Shown piece by piece: positions 26,107 through 34,802 of a stretch of 64,000 nt of DNA; positions within the stretch are counted from its first letter, which is position 1; each line of letters starts with the position of its first letter. The translations under genes were made by a program, and so were the position numbers. The notes under the pieces were generated by a model. It saw only the letters and a list, made by a program, of their open reading frames with translations, was not told where the DNA came from and ran no database searches. The DNA comes from Chitinophagaceae bacterium (lineage in GTDB: Bacteria > Bacteroidota > Bacteroidia > Chitinophagales > Chitinophagaceae), in assembly GCA_016720565.1 (NCBI GenBank), contig JADKKJ010000011.1, positions 682,001 to 746,000 of the forward strand. The letters run 5' to 3'.

Positions 26107-26169
26107 AATGATATCATTCGCATTAATGACGCAGCTCATTTTAATGAGCTTTCTGTGAATTTAAATTTG
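26107..26169. promoter_or_regulatory. Cluster of inverted repeats and -7 box upstream of the HExxH protein gene
   Basis: Three inverted repeats stand in a row: AATGATATCATT (26107-26118), CATTAATG (26121-26128) and AGCTCATT-TT-AATGAGCT (26133-26150). A perfect -7 box TAAATTTG follows at 26162-26169 for the plus-strand gene. The 10-mer TTAATGAGCT (26141-26150) also occurs at 19680-19689 in front of the histidine kinase. Confidence 0.5.
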
Positions 26170-26191
26170 GTATACACCAATTTCATGCATC

Positions 26192-27454
26192 GTGAAACAC
26201 TTTGCCCTTCCGCTCATTATATTTTGTCTTATCAGTTTATTCAGGCTGTCCTCCAGCGCAGGAGCGCAAAAACCCACCCGGGAAAAACTCACCATTCAAT
26301 GGCTGGCCAAAACCCTTAAACGATTTGGAGAAGACAAACTGGCCCGCCGCCTCACCGAAGATTATTTCGTGAATAACCGGATCCGCTTCCGCTTCATCAA
26401 GACGGCTGACGCGAATGCAGAAACCGGCCCCAATCTAAAGGGACAAAATATCATCGACCTCTCCGATAATATGCTCAACGCCGGCGACCAGGATCAAAAG
26501 TTAAGGGAGAGACCCTATGGCAATAACTCAAACCTCATAGGGGATGCCATGACCGTAGTGCATGAGTATATCCATATGGACCAGACCCTACCTATGAACT
26601 ATCCACGGTGGGAAGATCCGGCATGGCAAGCATCAGACAAGATACTTTCAAAATGGACAAAACAGATCGAAAAAGAATATTACGATACATGGAAACTTCC
26701 TCCTTCTAAAGAAAGAGATGCAAAATTGGCCGAATTAAAAGACATCATCGGCAAGCTGGCTACAGAAGCAGGATTGATGAAAAATACGATTAACGCCAAT
26801 ATAGCCAATGGTTCACTCAGTGCCAACCAAAAATGGTTATTAGATGATACGCAAAACCGTCTTGCTGCATTAAAGGAGGATATAAAGAAGAAAGCAGCAG
26901 TTGGGGCTCTTGGTCCCAAACAACCTGGAGAAAAAAAAGATCCTGGTTATTGGGAACTAGTGGAGGTGAAAGCCTTTGATAAACTGCAAGCAGGGGACAA
27001 TAATTATAGTTTGTCTGCCGGCGATGGCAGTCTTACTGCGCGCTGGTCATTGGCAAACGATGTATTTAAAGTGACTGCGAATTATACTTCTCCTCCAAAA
27101 CAGATTCGCCCCAATGATAAACTGCCGATACAGCTATCCGTCACCGTTTCTAATCAGGGAGATCAATATTCGGCCAACGGAGATTTCTCCATTTATTTCG
27201 ATCGTCCGGAAATAGAACCCGGTACTATTATTTCACCCATCTCCTTAAAGGGAGAGAAAGGAGTCACCGGTAATATTCAATTCAGTCATAAATCCGGCAC
27301 TACTCCAACTCCGGCTTCAAGCTTGCTGGTGTACATTGATGGTAAATCATTACCCACTGGTTCGAAAGGAGCACGCATTGCCCTTATGGCCTCATTGTAT
27401 ATTGGGCGCAGTGCCAGTTATAGATATATATATGAGTGGAAGGATAATTGGTGA
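26192..27454 (+). CDS. Exported protein with HEYIH zinc-protease-like motif
   Basis: 420 residues starting at a GTG; the nearby ATG at 26185 is out of frame. Signal peptide about 1-25 (LISLFRLSSSAGAQ). An HExxH motif, His124-Glu125-xx-His128 in MTVVHEYIHMDQ, is preceded by a region of basic and acidic helices and followed by a helical, charged segment (about 140-225). The C-terminal half (about 250-420) looks beta-rich, with VTVSNQGDQYSANGDFSIYF resembling an Ig-like fold. I recognise no family. The motif suggests a metallopeptidase, but no third ligand can be named with confidence. Confidence 0.6.
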   Translation: MKHFALPLIIFCLISLFRLSSSAGAQKPTREKLTIQWLAKTLKRFGEDKLARRLTEDYFVNNRIRFRFIKTADANAETGPNLKGQNIIDLSDNMLNAGDQDQKLRERPYGNNSNLIGDAMTVVHEYIHMDQTLPMNYPRWEDPAWQASDKILSKWTKQIEKEYYDTWKLPPSKERDAKLAELKDIIGKLATEAGLMKNTINANIANGSLSANQKWLLDDTQNRLAALKEDIKKKAAVGALGPKQPGEKKDPGYWELVEVKAFDKLQAGDNNYSLSAGDGSLTARWSLANDVFKVTANYTSPPKQIRPNDKLPIQLSVTVSNQGDQYSANGDFSIYFDRPEIEPGTIISPISLKGEKGVTGNIQFSHKSGTTPTPASSLLVYIDGKSLPTGSKGARIALMASLYIGRSASYRYIYEWKDNW

Positions 27455-27477
27455 GTACCAGTCGGTATTTTTTCCTA

Positions 27478-27497
27478 ACTAAACAAATTTGTTTAGT
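27478..27497. promoter_or_regulatory. Perfect 20 bp palindrome
   Basis: ACTAAACAAATTTGTTTAGT is a perfect palindrome 24 bp after the stop codon of the HExxH gene and 119 bp before the small membrane protein gene. It has no T tract and no loop, so an operator is more likely than a terminator. Confidence 0.4.
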
Positions 27498-27615
27498 CGA
27501 AATAATTAATAATTACTGATTATTCCTGAAATGGCAGTCCTTCATCTGAATGAGCGGGATCTGCCCTTCGGTTTCCACGATGATATCCTGTTTTTACACG
27601 ACTATTTAAACATTT

Positions 27616-27816
27616 ATGAGAATCGCAGGCATCATTCTGATCGTTTTGCGACTGATGGCTTATGCATCGGGAAGTTTAAAAACTTCCGTGGAGGAAGGAC
27701 CCTATGCTGTCGGTTATTATGCTGGCGCGAATCTTATGGGAATAATCGGCTTGATCCTGCTGATCATAAGTATCAGGGCCAAGAAGAATTATATACAGTC
27801 ATTTCTTTTAATCTGA
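27616..27816 (+). CDS. Small two-helix membrane protein
   Basis: 66 residues with two hydrophobic segments: about 3-20 (AGIILIVLRLMAYASGS) and about 40-54 (LMGIIGLILLIISIR), separated by a short soluble loop and ending in basic residues. This arrangement resembles the small DUF-type membrane proteins common in Bacteroidota. Function unknown. It is preferred over the longer overlapping frame at 27531-27869, whose translation is not protein-like. Confidence 0.5.
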   Translation: MRIAGIILIVLRLMAYASGSLKTSVEEGPYAVGYYAGANLMGIIGLILLIISIRAKKNYIQSFLLI

Positions 27817-28125
27817 AACCAGCTTTACAGTTCTATTTATTTACGCAAAGAATCCAATCTCGCTTTTGATTGTTTGATGAACTTTTCAGTGCGTCCATTC
27901 TTATTTCCAAACGGTTCAATTGTTCCTGAAGGGGCATGATGAGGTAAGAAAAAACTGTGGATATGTGGATAAAATACAACCGACCAGCAGCACTAGTTGA
28001 ATTATATTTGTCTTTTTTCTAAATATGAAAATCCCCCGTTATGGGGTATGATTTTATCGATCTCCTATTTATTAGTAGCGGTTAAGACAGGAGTTAACAA
28101 ATCTAAGAGACCCAATAAAAAGTAT
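27817..28125. other. Intergenic region with a -7 box and a weak short frame
   Basis: A perfect -7 box TATATTTG lies at 28003-28010 on the plus strand, without a well-placed -33 box, and may drive the glycine-rich T9SS gene through a leader of about 110 bases. On the minus strand a 34-codon frame (27833-27937, MPLQEQLNRLEIRMDALKSS) is visible but has no independent support. Nothing else was seen. Confidence 0.35.
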
Positions 28126-30294
28126 ATGAAGCAAAAAGGTTTTCAACCTTATTATTTTCTCCTCTCAATTTTTTTTCTGCTGTATGAGAGTTCGTTTGTT
28201 TATGCCCAATGCGGCACCGATCCCATTTCAGGTACAGTAACGGTTTCAACAACCAACCAGATTATTAATAGTTATTATCCTGGACTGGGAAATCCTCTTG
28301 TTGGGAATACCTCGCTTACAGTAGGCACCCTTGATGCAAGGGGAAGCTCGAATATATTGGCGACGGGTGATCTGGTACTGATCATACAGATGCAGGGTGT
28401 CGATCTTAATACCACGAACACGAGTAACTATGGAAGTGGGACTGCTACCGGAAGCGGATATCTGGGTACAAACCGATTCGCGGGAAATTATGAATATAAT
28501 ACGGTAGCTTCTGTTGCCGGATCAACAATCAATTTCAGTTATTCACTGGCCAAAAATTATTACACACAATCTGGTACCAGAACCTACCAGGTCATTCGGA
28601 TCCCGAGATATTATAACCTTACGATTACAGGTTCGGGTTCTGTTATATGCCCCGCATGGAATGGAAATACAGGCGGTGTGGTCGTTTTGGATGCTGCCAA
28701 TGTAATGACGTTGAATGGAACTGTTTCTTCTACGGCACTTGGTTTCAGGGGAGGTGGGGCCAAAAATTTTACAGGCGCCACTGCTGGCAACACAAATGGA
28801 ACTGGCATATTGACTAACACAGACTATAGGTTCAATTCTGCAGTAACAACTGCTGCAAATCTTACTGGCGGGTCAAAGGGTGAAGGGATAGCGGGTGTGC
28901 CTATGTATGTATTGCCCAATGGTGCTACCACCACTATCACTACCAATATAGAAGTTGTCAATGGTAGCATGGGAAGAGGTGCTCCCGGCAACGCAGGTGG
29001 GGGGGGTACCGATGGGTCACCTATTGGAGCCGGATCAGAAAATCAGTACAATACAGGCGGAGGCGGAGGAGCAAATGCGGGCAACGGTGGTAAGGGAGGT
29101 AGTGGATGGCATGGAGGAAGCGGCAATTCTACCACTTACCCTAATGGAGGATTTGGGGGAACAGCATTTTCTCAACGATCGGTCGCAATCTTTATCATGG
29201 GCGGCGGCGGCGGAGCAGGTACAGCCAATAACAGCACTGGAACAAATGAATACCAAAGCAGTGGCGGAGCAGGTGGAGGCATCATATTATTAAGAGCGGC
29301 GTCTTATGCCGGATCGGGAACATTATCGGCCAACGGAGGTGATGCCCCCGGTGTGGTAGGAGTTGGTGGAACAACAAATACAGATGCTGCAGGTGGTGGC
29401 GGCGGTGGTGGCAGTATTATAGCTATAACCAGAACAAATGTCACAGTTGGATTAACTGGTGTTACCGCAAATGCAAATGGAGGTAAAGGAGGGGATATGA
29501 CAAATTATTACGATCACGGCCCTGGTGGTGGTGGTGGCGGTGGCTTTATAGTTACAAATGGGAGTTTTGCTTCGGCCAATGTAAATGGCGGCGCCAATGG
29601 CCTGACCCGTTCTACAAGTGCTGCGGGGCCCGTCAACAACTTATTTGGATCCTCTCCTGGTTCCGTTGGTCAAGTGTTGACACTTGCGTCGGCACCCTTC
29701 ATGAGAAACAGTAATAACGGATCATCCCCCTGTGGTACTTTGCCAGTAACCTTGCTTAGTTTCACCGGTGTCCTGGCCCAACAAGATATCCAGTTAAAAT
29801 GGACAGTAGCATCGGCCATCAATTTTTCCGAATTTGAAATAGAACACAGCCTTGATGGAATCTCGTTTAGCAAAATAGGAGTGGTCCCCTATGTCCAAAC
29901 GATTTCAGAATATGCATTCACCCATACTGGGTGGAACTCTTCTTTGAATTTTTACAGGCTTAAAATGATAGATAATAACAGCTCATTTCGGTATTCCCCC
30001 ATATTGGCAATAAGGGTGCCACTCAGTTCAACGGCCATTTTACCAATGGTATATCCGCAACCGGTAACCAGCAGGGCTACATTAAGAGTATATGCAAAAC
30101 AAAACCAGTCGCTGAATATCCGGATCTTTAATGCCGAAGGTTCACTGGTGAAGAACATCGGGGGAAAGGCTTCGAAGGGGATCAACTTTATTTCACTCAA
30201 TGAGCTTAACAACCTTTCTCCAGGTATTTATTTTTTACGGAGTTTATTGGACGACCAGCCTTTTACGCTAAAGATGGTCATCGGTAATGAATAA
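28126..30294 (+). CDS. Glycine-rich exported protein with type IX secretion C-terminal domain
   Basis: 722 residues from the ATG at 28126, chosen because it opens with a signal peptide (FFLLYESSFVYAQ); a longer frame from 27997 lacks one. The central part (about 60-540) is glycine-rich and low in charge, with several stretches of five or more glycines, resembling beta-helical or adhesive surface proteins. After a CGTLPVTLLSF linker and an Ig-like module (about 560-640), the last about 80 residues form a T9SS type A sorting domain with YPQPVTSRATLRVY, IFNAEGSLV and LSPGIYFLR. It should be secreted and anchored on the cell surface. Exact role unknown. Confidence 0.85.
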   Translation: MKQKGFQPYYFLLSIFFLLYESSFVYAQCGTDPISGTVTVSTTNQIINSYYPGLGNPLVGNTSLTVGTLDARGSSNILATGDLVLIIQMQGVDLNTTNTSNYGSGTATGSGYLGTNRFAGNYEYNTVASVAGSTINFSYSLAKNYYTQSGTRTYQVIRIPRYYNLTITGSGSVICPAWNGNTGGVVVLDAANVMTLNGTVSSTALGFRGGGAKNFTGATAGNTNGTGILTNTDYRFNSAVTTAANLTGGSKGEGIAGVPMYVLPNGATTTITTNIEVVNGSMGRGAPGNAGGGGTDGSPIGAGSENQYNTGGGGGANAGNGGKGGSGWHGGSGNSTTYPNGGFGGTAFSQRSVAIFIMGGGGGAGTANNSTGTNEYQSSGGAGGGIILLRAASYAGSGTLSANGGDAPGVVGVGGTTNTDAAGGGGGGGSIIAITRTNVTVGLTGVTANANGGKGGDMTNYYDHGPGGGGGGGFIVTNGSFASANVNGGANGLTRSTSAAGPVNNLFGSSPGSVGQVLTLASAPFMRNSNNGSSPCGTLPVTLLSFTGVLAQQDIQLKWTVASAINFSEFEIEHSLDGISFSKIGVVPYVQTISEYAFTHTGWNSSLNFYRLKMIDNNSSFRYSPILAIRVPLSSTAILPMVYPQPVTSRATLRVYAKQNQSLNIRIFNAEGSLVKNIGGKASKGINFISLNELNNLSPGIYFLRSLLDDQPFTLKMVIGNE

Positions 30295-30444
30295 ACAGAA
30301 GGAGTTTTATTTACAGTCATCTATTTTCTACTGGCATGCTGAAAAATGGGAAATGAATGATACGCCAGCATTTACCCTCATACACGAGGTCTCAAACAGA
30401 AGTTCAAGCTTGGATTCATGAAAATTGGAGTAAGTACTAAAGAG

Positions 30445-30537
30445 TGAGAATCAAGGTAATCTGCGCACTGTTCTGTGCACTAAATGATAAAACCCACGAC
30501 CAGCGTGGGTTTTATTTTGTTGAAGTGGAGTGGGGCG
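30445..30537. repeat. Left copy of a ~92 bp imperfect direct repeat (att-like)
   Basis: Begins TGAGAATCAAGGTAAT, continues through a GCGCACTGTTCTGTGCAC core and a 12 bp hairpin (30487-30515, loop ACCAG), and ends GTGGAGTGGGGCG (30525-30537). The same order of elements occurs at 38083-38174, where the last 13 bases are the 3' end of tRNA-Phe (12 of 13 identical). No second tRNA can be folded here. Confidence 0.6.
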
Positions 30538-30717
30538 TCCTCTTGTGGGTTTCCGTAAACCCTTCTAAAACCTTCAACAATTTGATCCTTAGAGATATTC
30601 AGGTCGGTTAATACGGGTAAAAACTGGTCTAAATCGATTCTTTTTGAATATTTCTGCGCACGGTTTTGCGCACTTAAAGGACAAAAGGTAGTTTTATCCA
30701 TATTAAATGAGCTAAGA

Positions 30718-30882
30718 ATGGATTCTAAAGACTCTCTCACAAAAGAAAGTGAGCAATTATTTGAAAACCTGAAGGCGGCGGGTGTTGAAATCGAACTTTC
30801 AGTAGATCCAACTGCCCCCACATGGTATGTACAAACAAAGTATCGCTTTAAGATAGGCTCCTCCGTTGTCCATAGTTTGTAA
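30718..30882 (+). CDS. Possible small protein, 54 residues
   Basis: An open frame beginning MDSKDSLTKESEQLFENL, with an amphipathic acidic start and a later segment PTAPTWYVQTKYRFKIG. The composition is protein-like, but no family is recognised and no promoter or ribosome-binding site stands out. Its last codons run into the 16 bp intergenic repeat. Could be a real small gene or a remnant. Confidence 0.28.
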   Translation: MDSKDSLTKESEQLFENLKAAGVEIELSVDPTAPTWYVQTKYRFKIGSSVVHSL

Positions 30883-30890
30883 CTACGGAC
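30868..30890. repeat. 16 bp repeat family, copy 1
   Basis: GTCC, four bases, then GTTTGTAACTACGGAC. GTCC and GGAC can pair. It lies 52 bp before the ATG of the lipoprotein gene. Two more copies are at 35113-35145 and 35374-35396. Confidence 0.65.
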
Positions 30891-30942
30891 CTTTTCATTA
30901 CAACTCCGCCCCCTCTTTTTATAACATCAAACCAAACTCAAC

Positions 30943-31662
30943 ATGAGAAAGACCCCGTTATTATTCAGTCTTGGCCTGGCTGCGTTATTTGCCCTGGCCT
31001 CCTGCAATTCAGGAAAAGAAAAAGCCAAAGAGGAAAAGCCGGCCGATACTTCGGCCGTAACAAAACCCGAAGCCCCTAAGCCCTATGGAAAGAGAATGCT
31101 GGTGATGCACAAAGTGGCCAACTACGAAAAATGGCTGGCTTCTTTTGAGGCGCACGATTCCATTCGACTTGCCTATGGCATTCATAAGTATGTGATCGGC
31201 CGTGTGCCCGACGACAGCAATATGGTGGTAGCCGTGATGCTGATCGATGATCCGGCCAAAGCCAAGGCCTTTGCCGGTTCTGCCGACCTGAAAGAGGCCA
31301 TGAAAAAGGCCGGTGTGGTAGGTGCCCCCAAAATGATGCTCTTCACCCAGGATGCTTATGTGGACTCAAGTGATCTAAAGGCACCTCTCCGCATGCTGAT
31401 CCGCCATCATGTAAAAGATTATGATGCCTGGCGCAAAGTTTTTGATTCCGATAAAGACCAACGCAAAGCAGCCGGTATCATCGACCGCGTGGTATCGCGC
31501 GACCTGGATGATATGAATATGGTGACCATGGCATTCGCCATTACGGATAAGGATAAAGCGAAAGCCTTTGGCGAATCCAAAGAACTGCAGGATAAAATGA
31601 AAGAAGGCGGAGTGGAGGGAAAGGGAGAGCAGTTTTATTTTACTATCGTGAAGGTGTATTGA
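30943..31662 (+). CDS. Lipoprotein with two tandem ferredoxin-fold-like repeats
   Basis: 239 residues. A lipoprotein signal ends FALASCNSG with Cys21, followed by a charged Lys/Glu/Ala/Pro linker (about 24-50). Two homologous halves follow: RMLVMHKVANYEKWLASF...IGRVPDDSNMVVAVMLIDDPAKAKAF and RMLIRHHVKDYDAWRKVF...VSRDLDDMNMVTMAFAITDKDKAKAF, each about 85 residues. The pattern resembles small monooxygenase/DUF1330-type dimeric alpha-beta folds, here fused in tandem. Function unknown; likely an outer-membrane-anchored periplasmic protein. A strong terminator follows. Confidence 0.7.
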   Translation: MRKTPLLFSLGLAALFALASCNSGKEKAKEEKPADTSAVTKPEAPKPYGKRMLVMHKVANYEKWLASFEAHDSIRLAYGIHKYVIGRVPDDSNMVVAVMLIDDPAKAKAFAGSADLKEAMKKAGVVGAPKMMLFTQDAYVDSSDLKAPLRMLIRHHVKDYDAWRKVFDSDKDQRKAAGIIDRVVSRDLDDMNMVTMAFAITDKDKAKAFGESKELQDKMKEGGVEGKGEQFYFTIVKVY

Positions 31663-31666
31663 TTGG

Positions 31667-31686
31667 AGCTGCAGGCTGCTAGCTAC
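31667..31686. repeat. Single heptad-type repeat (AGCTGCAGGCTGCTAGCTAC-like)
   Basis: Five bases after the lipoprotein stop codon lies a short run of AGCTxxx/GGCTxxx/AGCTxxx heptads like those in the BIME-like elements at 49.7, 56.3 and 63.0 kb, but without an inverted partner. Confidence 0.4.
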
Positions 31687-31716
31687 TTAATGTTCATAGC
31701 GTATTTTTATACTAGG

Positions 31717-31754
31717 GCGAAGGGGAAAGGAAACTTTACTCCTTCGCTTTTTTT
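31717..31754 (+). terminator. Terminator of the lipoprotein gene
   Basis: GCGAAGG pairs with CCTTCGC, with an inner AAAG/CTTT pairing, followed by seven or more T residues. Confidence 0.8.
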
Positions 31755-31787
31755 GTCTGCTCGTCCCGAAGCAGAAGCCCAGGAAAC

Positions 31788-31815
31788 AAAAAACCCCGGT
31801 GCATTACCACCGGGG
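31788..31815 (-). terminator. Terminator of the HEYRH propeller-barrel gene
   Basis: On the minus strand CCCCGGTG pairs with CACCGGGG (8 bp, 6-base loop) followed by TTTTTTG. It ends the minus-strand gene whose stop is at 31878. Confidence 0.8.
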
Positions 31816-31877
31816 CTAAAATATTCGGGTGCACTTTGTCATTCTCAAAGAACCCTTTCTCAAGCCAAAAAATTGGC

Positions 31878-34802
31878 CTAATCAGGTATAAAACTAATAG
31901 GAATGAAAAACTCCCATCTGTTTTTTATCCATGGATTATTGAAATCCCTGTCTTTCAAATAGGAATAACGCAAGCCAAAAGTAATTGGGAAGGAATTCCA
32001 GACCTTAGTGTCAAAATATATTTCGGCACCCAGGCTACGGTTTTTTATCGTCAGTTCCTGGCTGATGATCCTGTCAAACGTGTAATCAAAAAACAGGGTA
32101 GCCCGAACTCTTTGTATATACATGAGATTGGCAAATCCGAGGTCCGGATAAAGCAGGGTAAAATGATAATTGACGCCCATCTTGTACATACGCGTTGTGC
32201 TGATCGCCTGGTATCCGCGTGAATTAGAAAAGGTTTTTTTATAATAGTCGGTTGTAGTATCCTTTTTTTGATAGGCAAGATCGATCTCGAGGCTATGGTT
32301 TTTACTTAAACCCGGAAAGAACAATTGCGATTGTGCCACAAATTTACTTCCACTCCCACGCCTGACCCCATTCTCTAATTCCATGTTGAGGGATTGTGCC
32401 CAACGCGGATTAATTTGTTGATAAGCCTGTTGGCTGACATTACGGAAACTCAAAAAGGAGTTAAAGTAATTCAGTAGTTTATTCTTCATTTTTTTTTCTC
32501 CCGCCCGTTCAAGATTATAACCTCCACCGAAATTCAGGTACTGGCTGGTTCTGCCCCCGAGAAATTGAAGGGGTACGGATACGCCGGTATGAACCGTTAC
32601 CGCGTTGTAGGTTTCCGAATTGACAAGATCCGTACGCCTGTCAAAACTTTTTTCTACACCAAGTGAAAATACAGGGAACCAGCCACCGAAAGCGCTGTTA
32701 AAGCCAATGGTATGACTGAAATCTGAGCGGTTGTATGAATAATACACCGTGTTTTTGAAGGTATTAAGCACATTGTCACTGTAAATACTATATCCGTATT
32801 CCGGATCTTCAATCATCGGTCTCCAGCTATGAAAATTGAAGAGGTGCAATGATTTTTTATACTTTGTTACAGGATAGTTTATAAGGTTTCCCGGATCGAG
32901 AGTTTCGCTGTCGCCATTCAATTGTTTCAAGACGCCCTTTCCCGCCATTTGCAGGTTAGGGTTTGTAAAATATTGATTGTTTCCGGCAGTAAAGCGCTCT
33001 GCCGGATACTCTTCCCAGTTGATATTGTTCCGATCAAGTTTAGCTAAACGGTATCCTCCGGCTGTAAAAACGGAAAAAAACAAATCGTTTTCGGTATTAA
33101 CCATCGGGTAATAAATGCCATTGATGTTATTGGTTAGCCTGTAGATCTTATTATCTTTTAATGACACCGCGAAGATCTTATCGGCATTCTGATTGGAAGC
33201 GTTGAAATAAACAGTATCTCCCTTTACAAAGGGATATCCAATAACCCCAAAGGCGAAAGGTGTGAGGTTTTCCACATCGCCGTTAATGAGATTCACTTTG
33301 ACCAGGGCCATATCTCCCCTTTGATTTTTACATGCAGAGACGGCAGTGGTTGAATCAATATATTTTGTTTGGGTGAAGAAATAGTTATTCGGATTGGGGA
33401 CCCTATATTTCAATGCACCATTGCTGGCGTCAATTCTGCACAGGTGGTAAACTCCTTCTATGGCTACGTGTACCGCCAGGATCTCTGTGCCTTCCTTATT
33501 AATGTCGGGAGAGAAATATTTTGATCTTTTGGTGAGCTGTTTTTGCTTTCCGGAATGGATGTCCACATATTTTAGCACACTGTAGTCCCTGGTTACTGGC
33601 CATCGGGGATCAGATACATAGGCGGCATAGACAATTTTGCCTCCGTTAAAAGAATAATAATCATCAATGATCATATCCCGAACGACCAGTTTCTTTTCTT
33701 TACCGTGAGAAATAATGCAAAACGAGTTTACGTCTTTAAACGATTTTTTGGCCACTAACAGGCTGTCGTCATTAATGTAATTGGGGAACTGATAGTTGAC
33801 AACATTGTTCTTTTGTTCTTTTGTAAGGAAGCTGAATTCCGGTGCAGGTCCTGTTTCTTTATGCAGTGTTTTTTCAATAAACGATTCCATGGCATCCTTC
33901 CTGAAGTTGCGGTAGGATTTACCTGAATACCGTTCAATGGCCCTGTTAAACGGGTAAAAAACTCCTTTATACCGTATGGCATCGCTGGTTACCTTTTTCC
34001 AGAAATCTTCGCCATAATTTTCATAGCCATAGGCTGTCAATTGATACCCCAGCGGATAATGATTGGGTACAAAATCCCTGAATGAACCGTTCCTCAATTT
34101 CATCCAGGAATAGTTCTTGTTTTCAAGCCACAGAGATTTAAAGCCATTATAAAAGGAGGGCAGGCAGCTACGTCCATGTGAACTCACCAGCATTTCCTGC
34201 CAGACGGCATCACCCTCCAGAAAATAATCAGGAATGGTTAAACCGGTAGAAAGCAATTGCCCCTCCTGTCCCATCAGGAAGTAAAGCACTTTGGTAAACC
34301 CCTTATTAAAATTGCTGAACTGTTGTATATGCCTGTATTCGTGACTGGCCAGGTTATCGTCCCAGCGCAACGTGCCATTGGCGAAGTTGTTTTGATCGGA
34401 GGTCCAATAAAATTCACTTACTATTGGCGCCATTCTCACATATGCGTTGGGAATAGTGGTTTGATTTTGAAGGAGTATCGACCATTTATTATGCTTGCCT
34501 CCGATTGTTCCGGAGGTTTCATCACCTAAAACTCTCGCAACATTAGCAATGCGGTTGGCCAGGCTATCAAAGCCCTTTGGAAATATGACCCTCACCCTTT
34601 CGGTATTGACCTGTTTCCACTTTACAGATGCCGGGGCCGGCGTACCGCCAAAGCCCTGGGCCATACTGAAATCAGGTAGCGCGAATGTCAGAAGGATAAG
34701 CATCGCTGCTGTTTTACAATGTCTTTTTTTTAGGCCAGAGACTGTGATGAAATCGATTGATGGGCATAAGGCCGTTAAGAGGGAAGCAAGGATCTTTCTC
34801 AT
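31878..34802 (-). CDS. Large exported protein: HExxH metallopeptidase-like, beta-propeller and C-terminal barrel-like regions
   Basis: 974 residues. Hydrophobic export segment about 32-48 (LILLTFALPDFSMAQ) preceded by a basic stretch, so the long N-terminus is kept. A gluzincin-like region (about 60-330) has His154-Glu155-xx-His158 in LASHEYRHIQQF and a downstream Glu196 in FLEGDAVWQE, a plausible third zinc ligand. About 340-650 shows TolB/PD40-like repeats (for example KYFSPDINKEGTEILAVHV). About 700-974 consists of alternating amphipathic aromatic strands ending WEFFIPISFIPD, as in outer-membrane barrels. The combination implies a surface-anchored peptidase. Substrate unknown. Alternative: an inactive surface receptor. 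Confidence 0.7.
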   Translation of the reverse strand: MRKILASLLTALCPSIDFITVSGLKKRHCKTAAMLILLTFALPDFSMAQGFGGTPAPASVKWKQVNTERVRVIFPKGFDSLANRIANVARVLGDETSGTIGGKHNKWSILLQNQTTIPNAYVRMAPIVSEFYWTSDQNNFANGTLRWDDNLASHEYRHIQQFSNFNKGFTKVLYFLMGQEGQLLSTGLTIPDYFLEGDAVWQEMLVSSHGRSCLPSFYNGFKSLWLENKNYSWMKLRNGSFRDFVPNHYPLGYQLTAYGYENYGEDFWKKVTSDAIRYKGVFYPFNRAIERYSGKSYRNFRKDAMESFIEKTLHKETGPAPEFSFLTKEQKNNVVNYQFPNYINDDSLLVAKKSFKDVNSFCIISHGKEKKLVVRDMIIDDYYSFNGGKIVYAAYVSDPRWPVTRDYSVLKYVDIHSGKQKQLTKRSKYFSPDINKEGTEILAVHVAIEGVYHLCRIDASNGALKYRVPNPNNYFFTQTKYIDSTTAVSACKNQRGDMALVKVNLINGDVENLTPFAFGVIGYPFVKGDTVYFNASNQNADKIFAVSLKDNKIYRLTNNINGIYYPMVNTENDLFFSVFTAGGYRLAKLDRNNINWEEYPAERFTAGNNQYFTNPNLQMAGKGVLKQLNGDSETLDPGNLINYPVTKYKKSLHLFNFHSWRPMIEDPEYGYSIYSDNVLNTFKNTVYYSYNRSDFSHTIGFNSAFGGWFPVFSLGVEKSFDRRTDLVNSETYNAVTVHTGVSVPLQFLGGRTSQYLNFGGGYNLERAGEKKMKNKLLNYFNSFLSFRNVSQQAYQQINPRWAQSLNMELENGVRRGSGSKFVAQSQLFFPGLSKNHSLEIDLAYQKKDTTTDYYKKTFSNSRGYQAISTTRMYKMGVNYHFTLLYPDLGFANLMYIQRVRATLFFDYTFDRIISQELTIKNRSLGAEIYFDTKVWNSFPITFGLRYSYLKDRDFNNPWIKNRWEFFIPISFIPD

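Larger units (their letters stand above)
30295..30942. other. Intergenic region of 648 bp with repeats and one short frame
   Basis: Holds the left copy of a 92 bp direct repeat with its hairpin (30445-30537), a further partial copy of the GCGCAC motif (30654-30677), a short plus-strand frame (30718-30882) and the first copy of the 16 bp repeat (30875-30890). A minus-strand frame over 30480-30821 is probably fortuitous. Confidence 0.5.

Noticed and set aside
27531..27869. 112-codon frame overlapping the small membrane protein
   Set aside because: The overlapping frame at 27616-27816 gives two clean membrane helices, whereas this one gives an unordered, charged sequence.
30480..30821. 113-codon minus-strand frame
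   Set aside because: It runs through the hairpin and att-like repeat and conflicts with a more protein-like frame on the other strand; no family recognised.
31663..31881. 72-codon frame after the lipoprotein gene
   Set aside because: It begins at the lipoprotein stop codon and spans two terminator hairpins and a heptad repeat.
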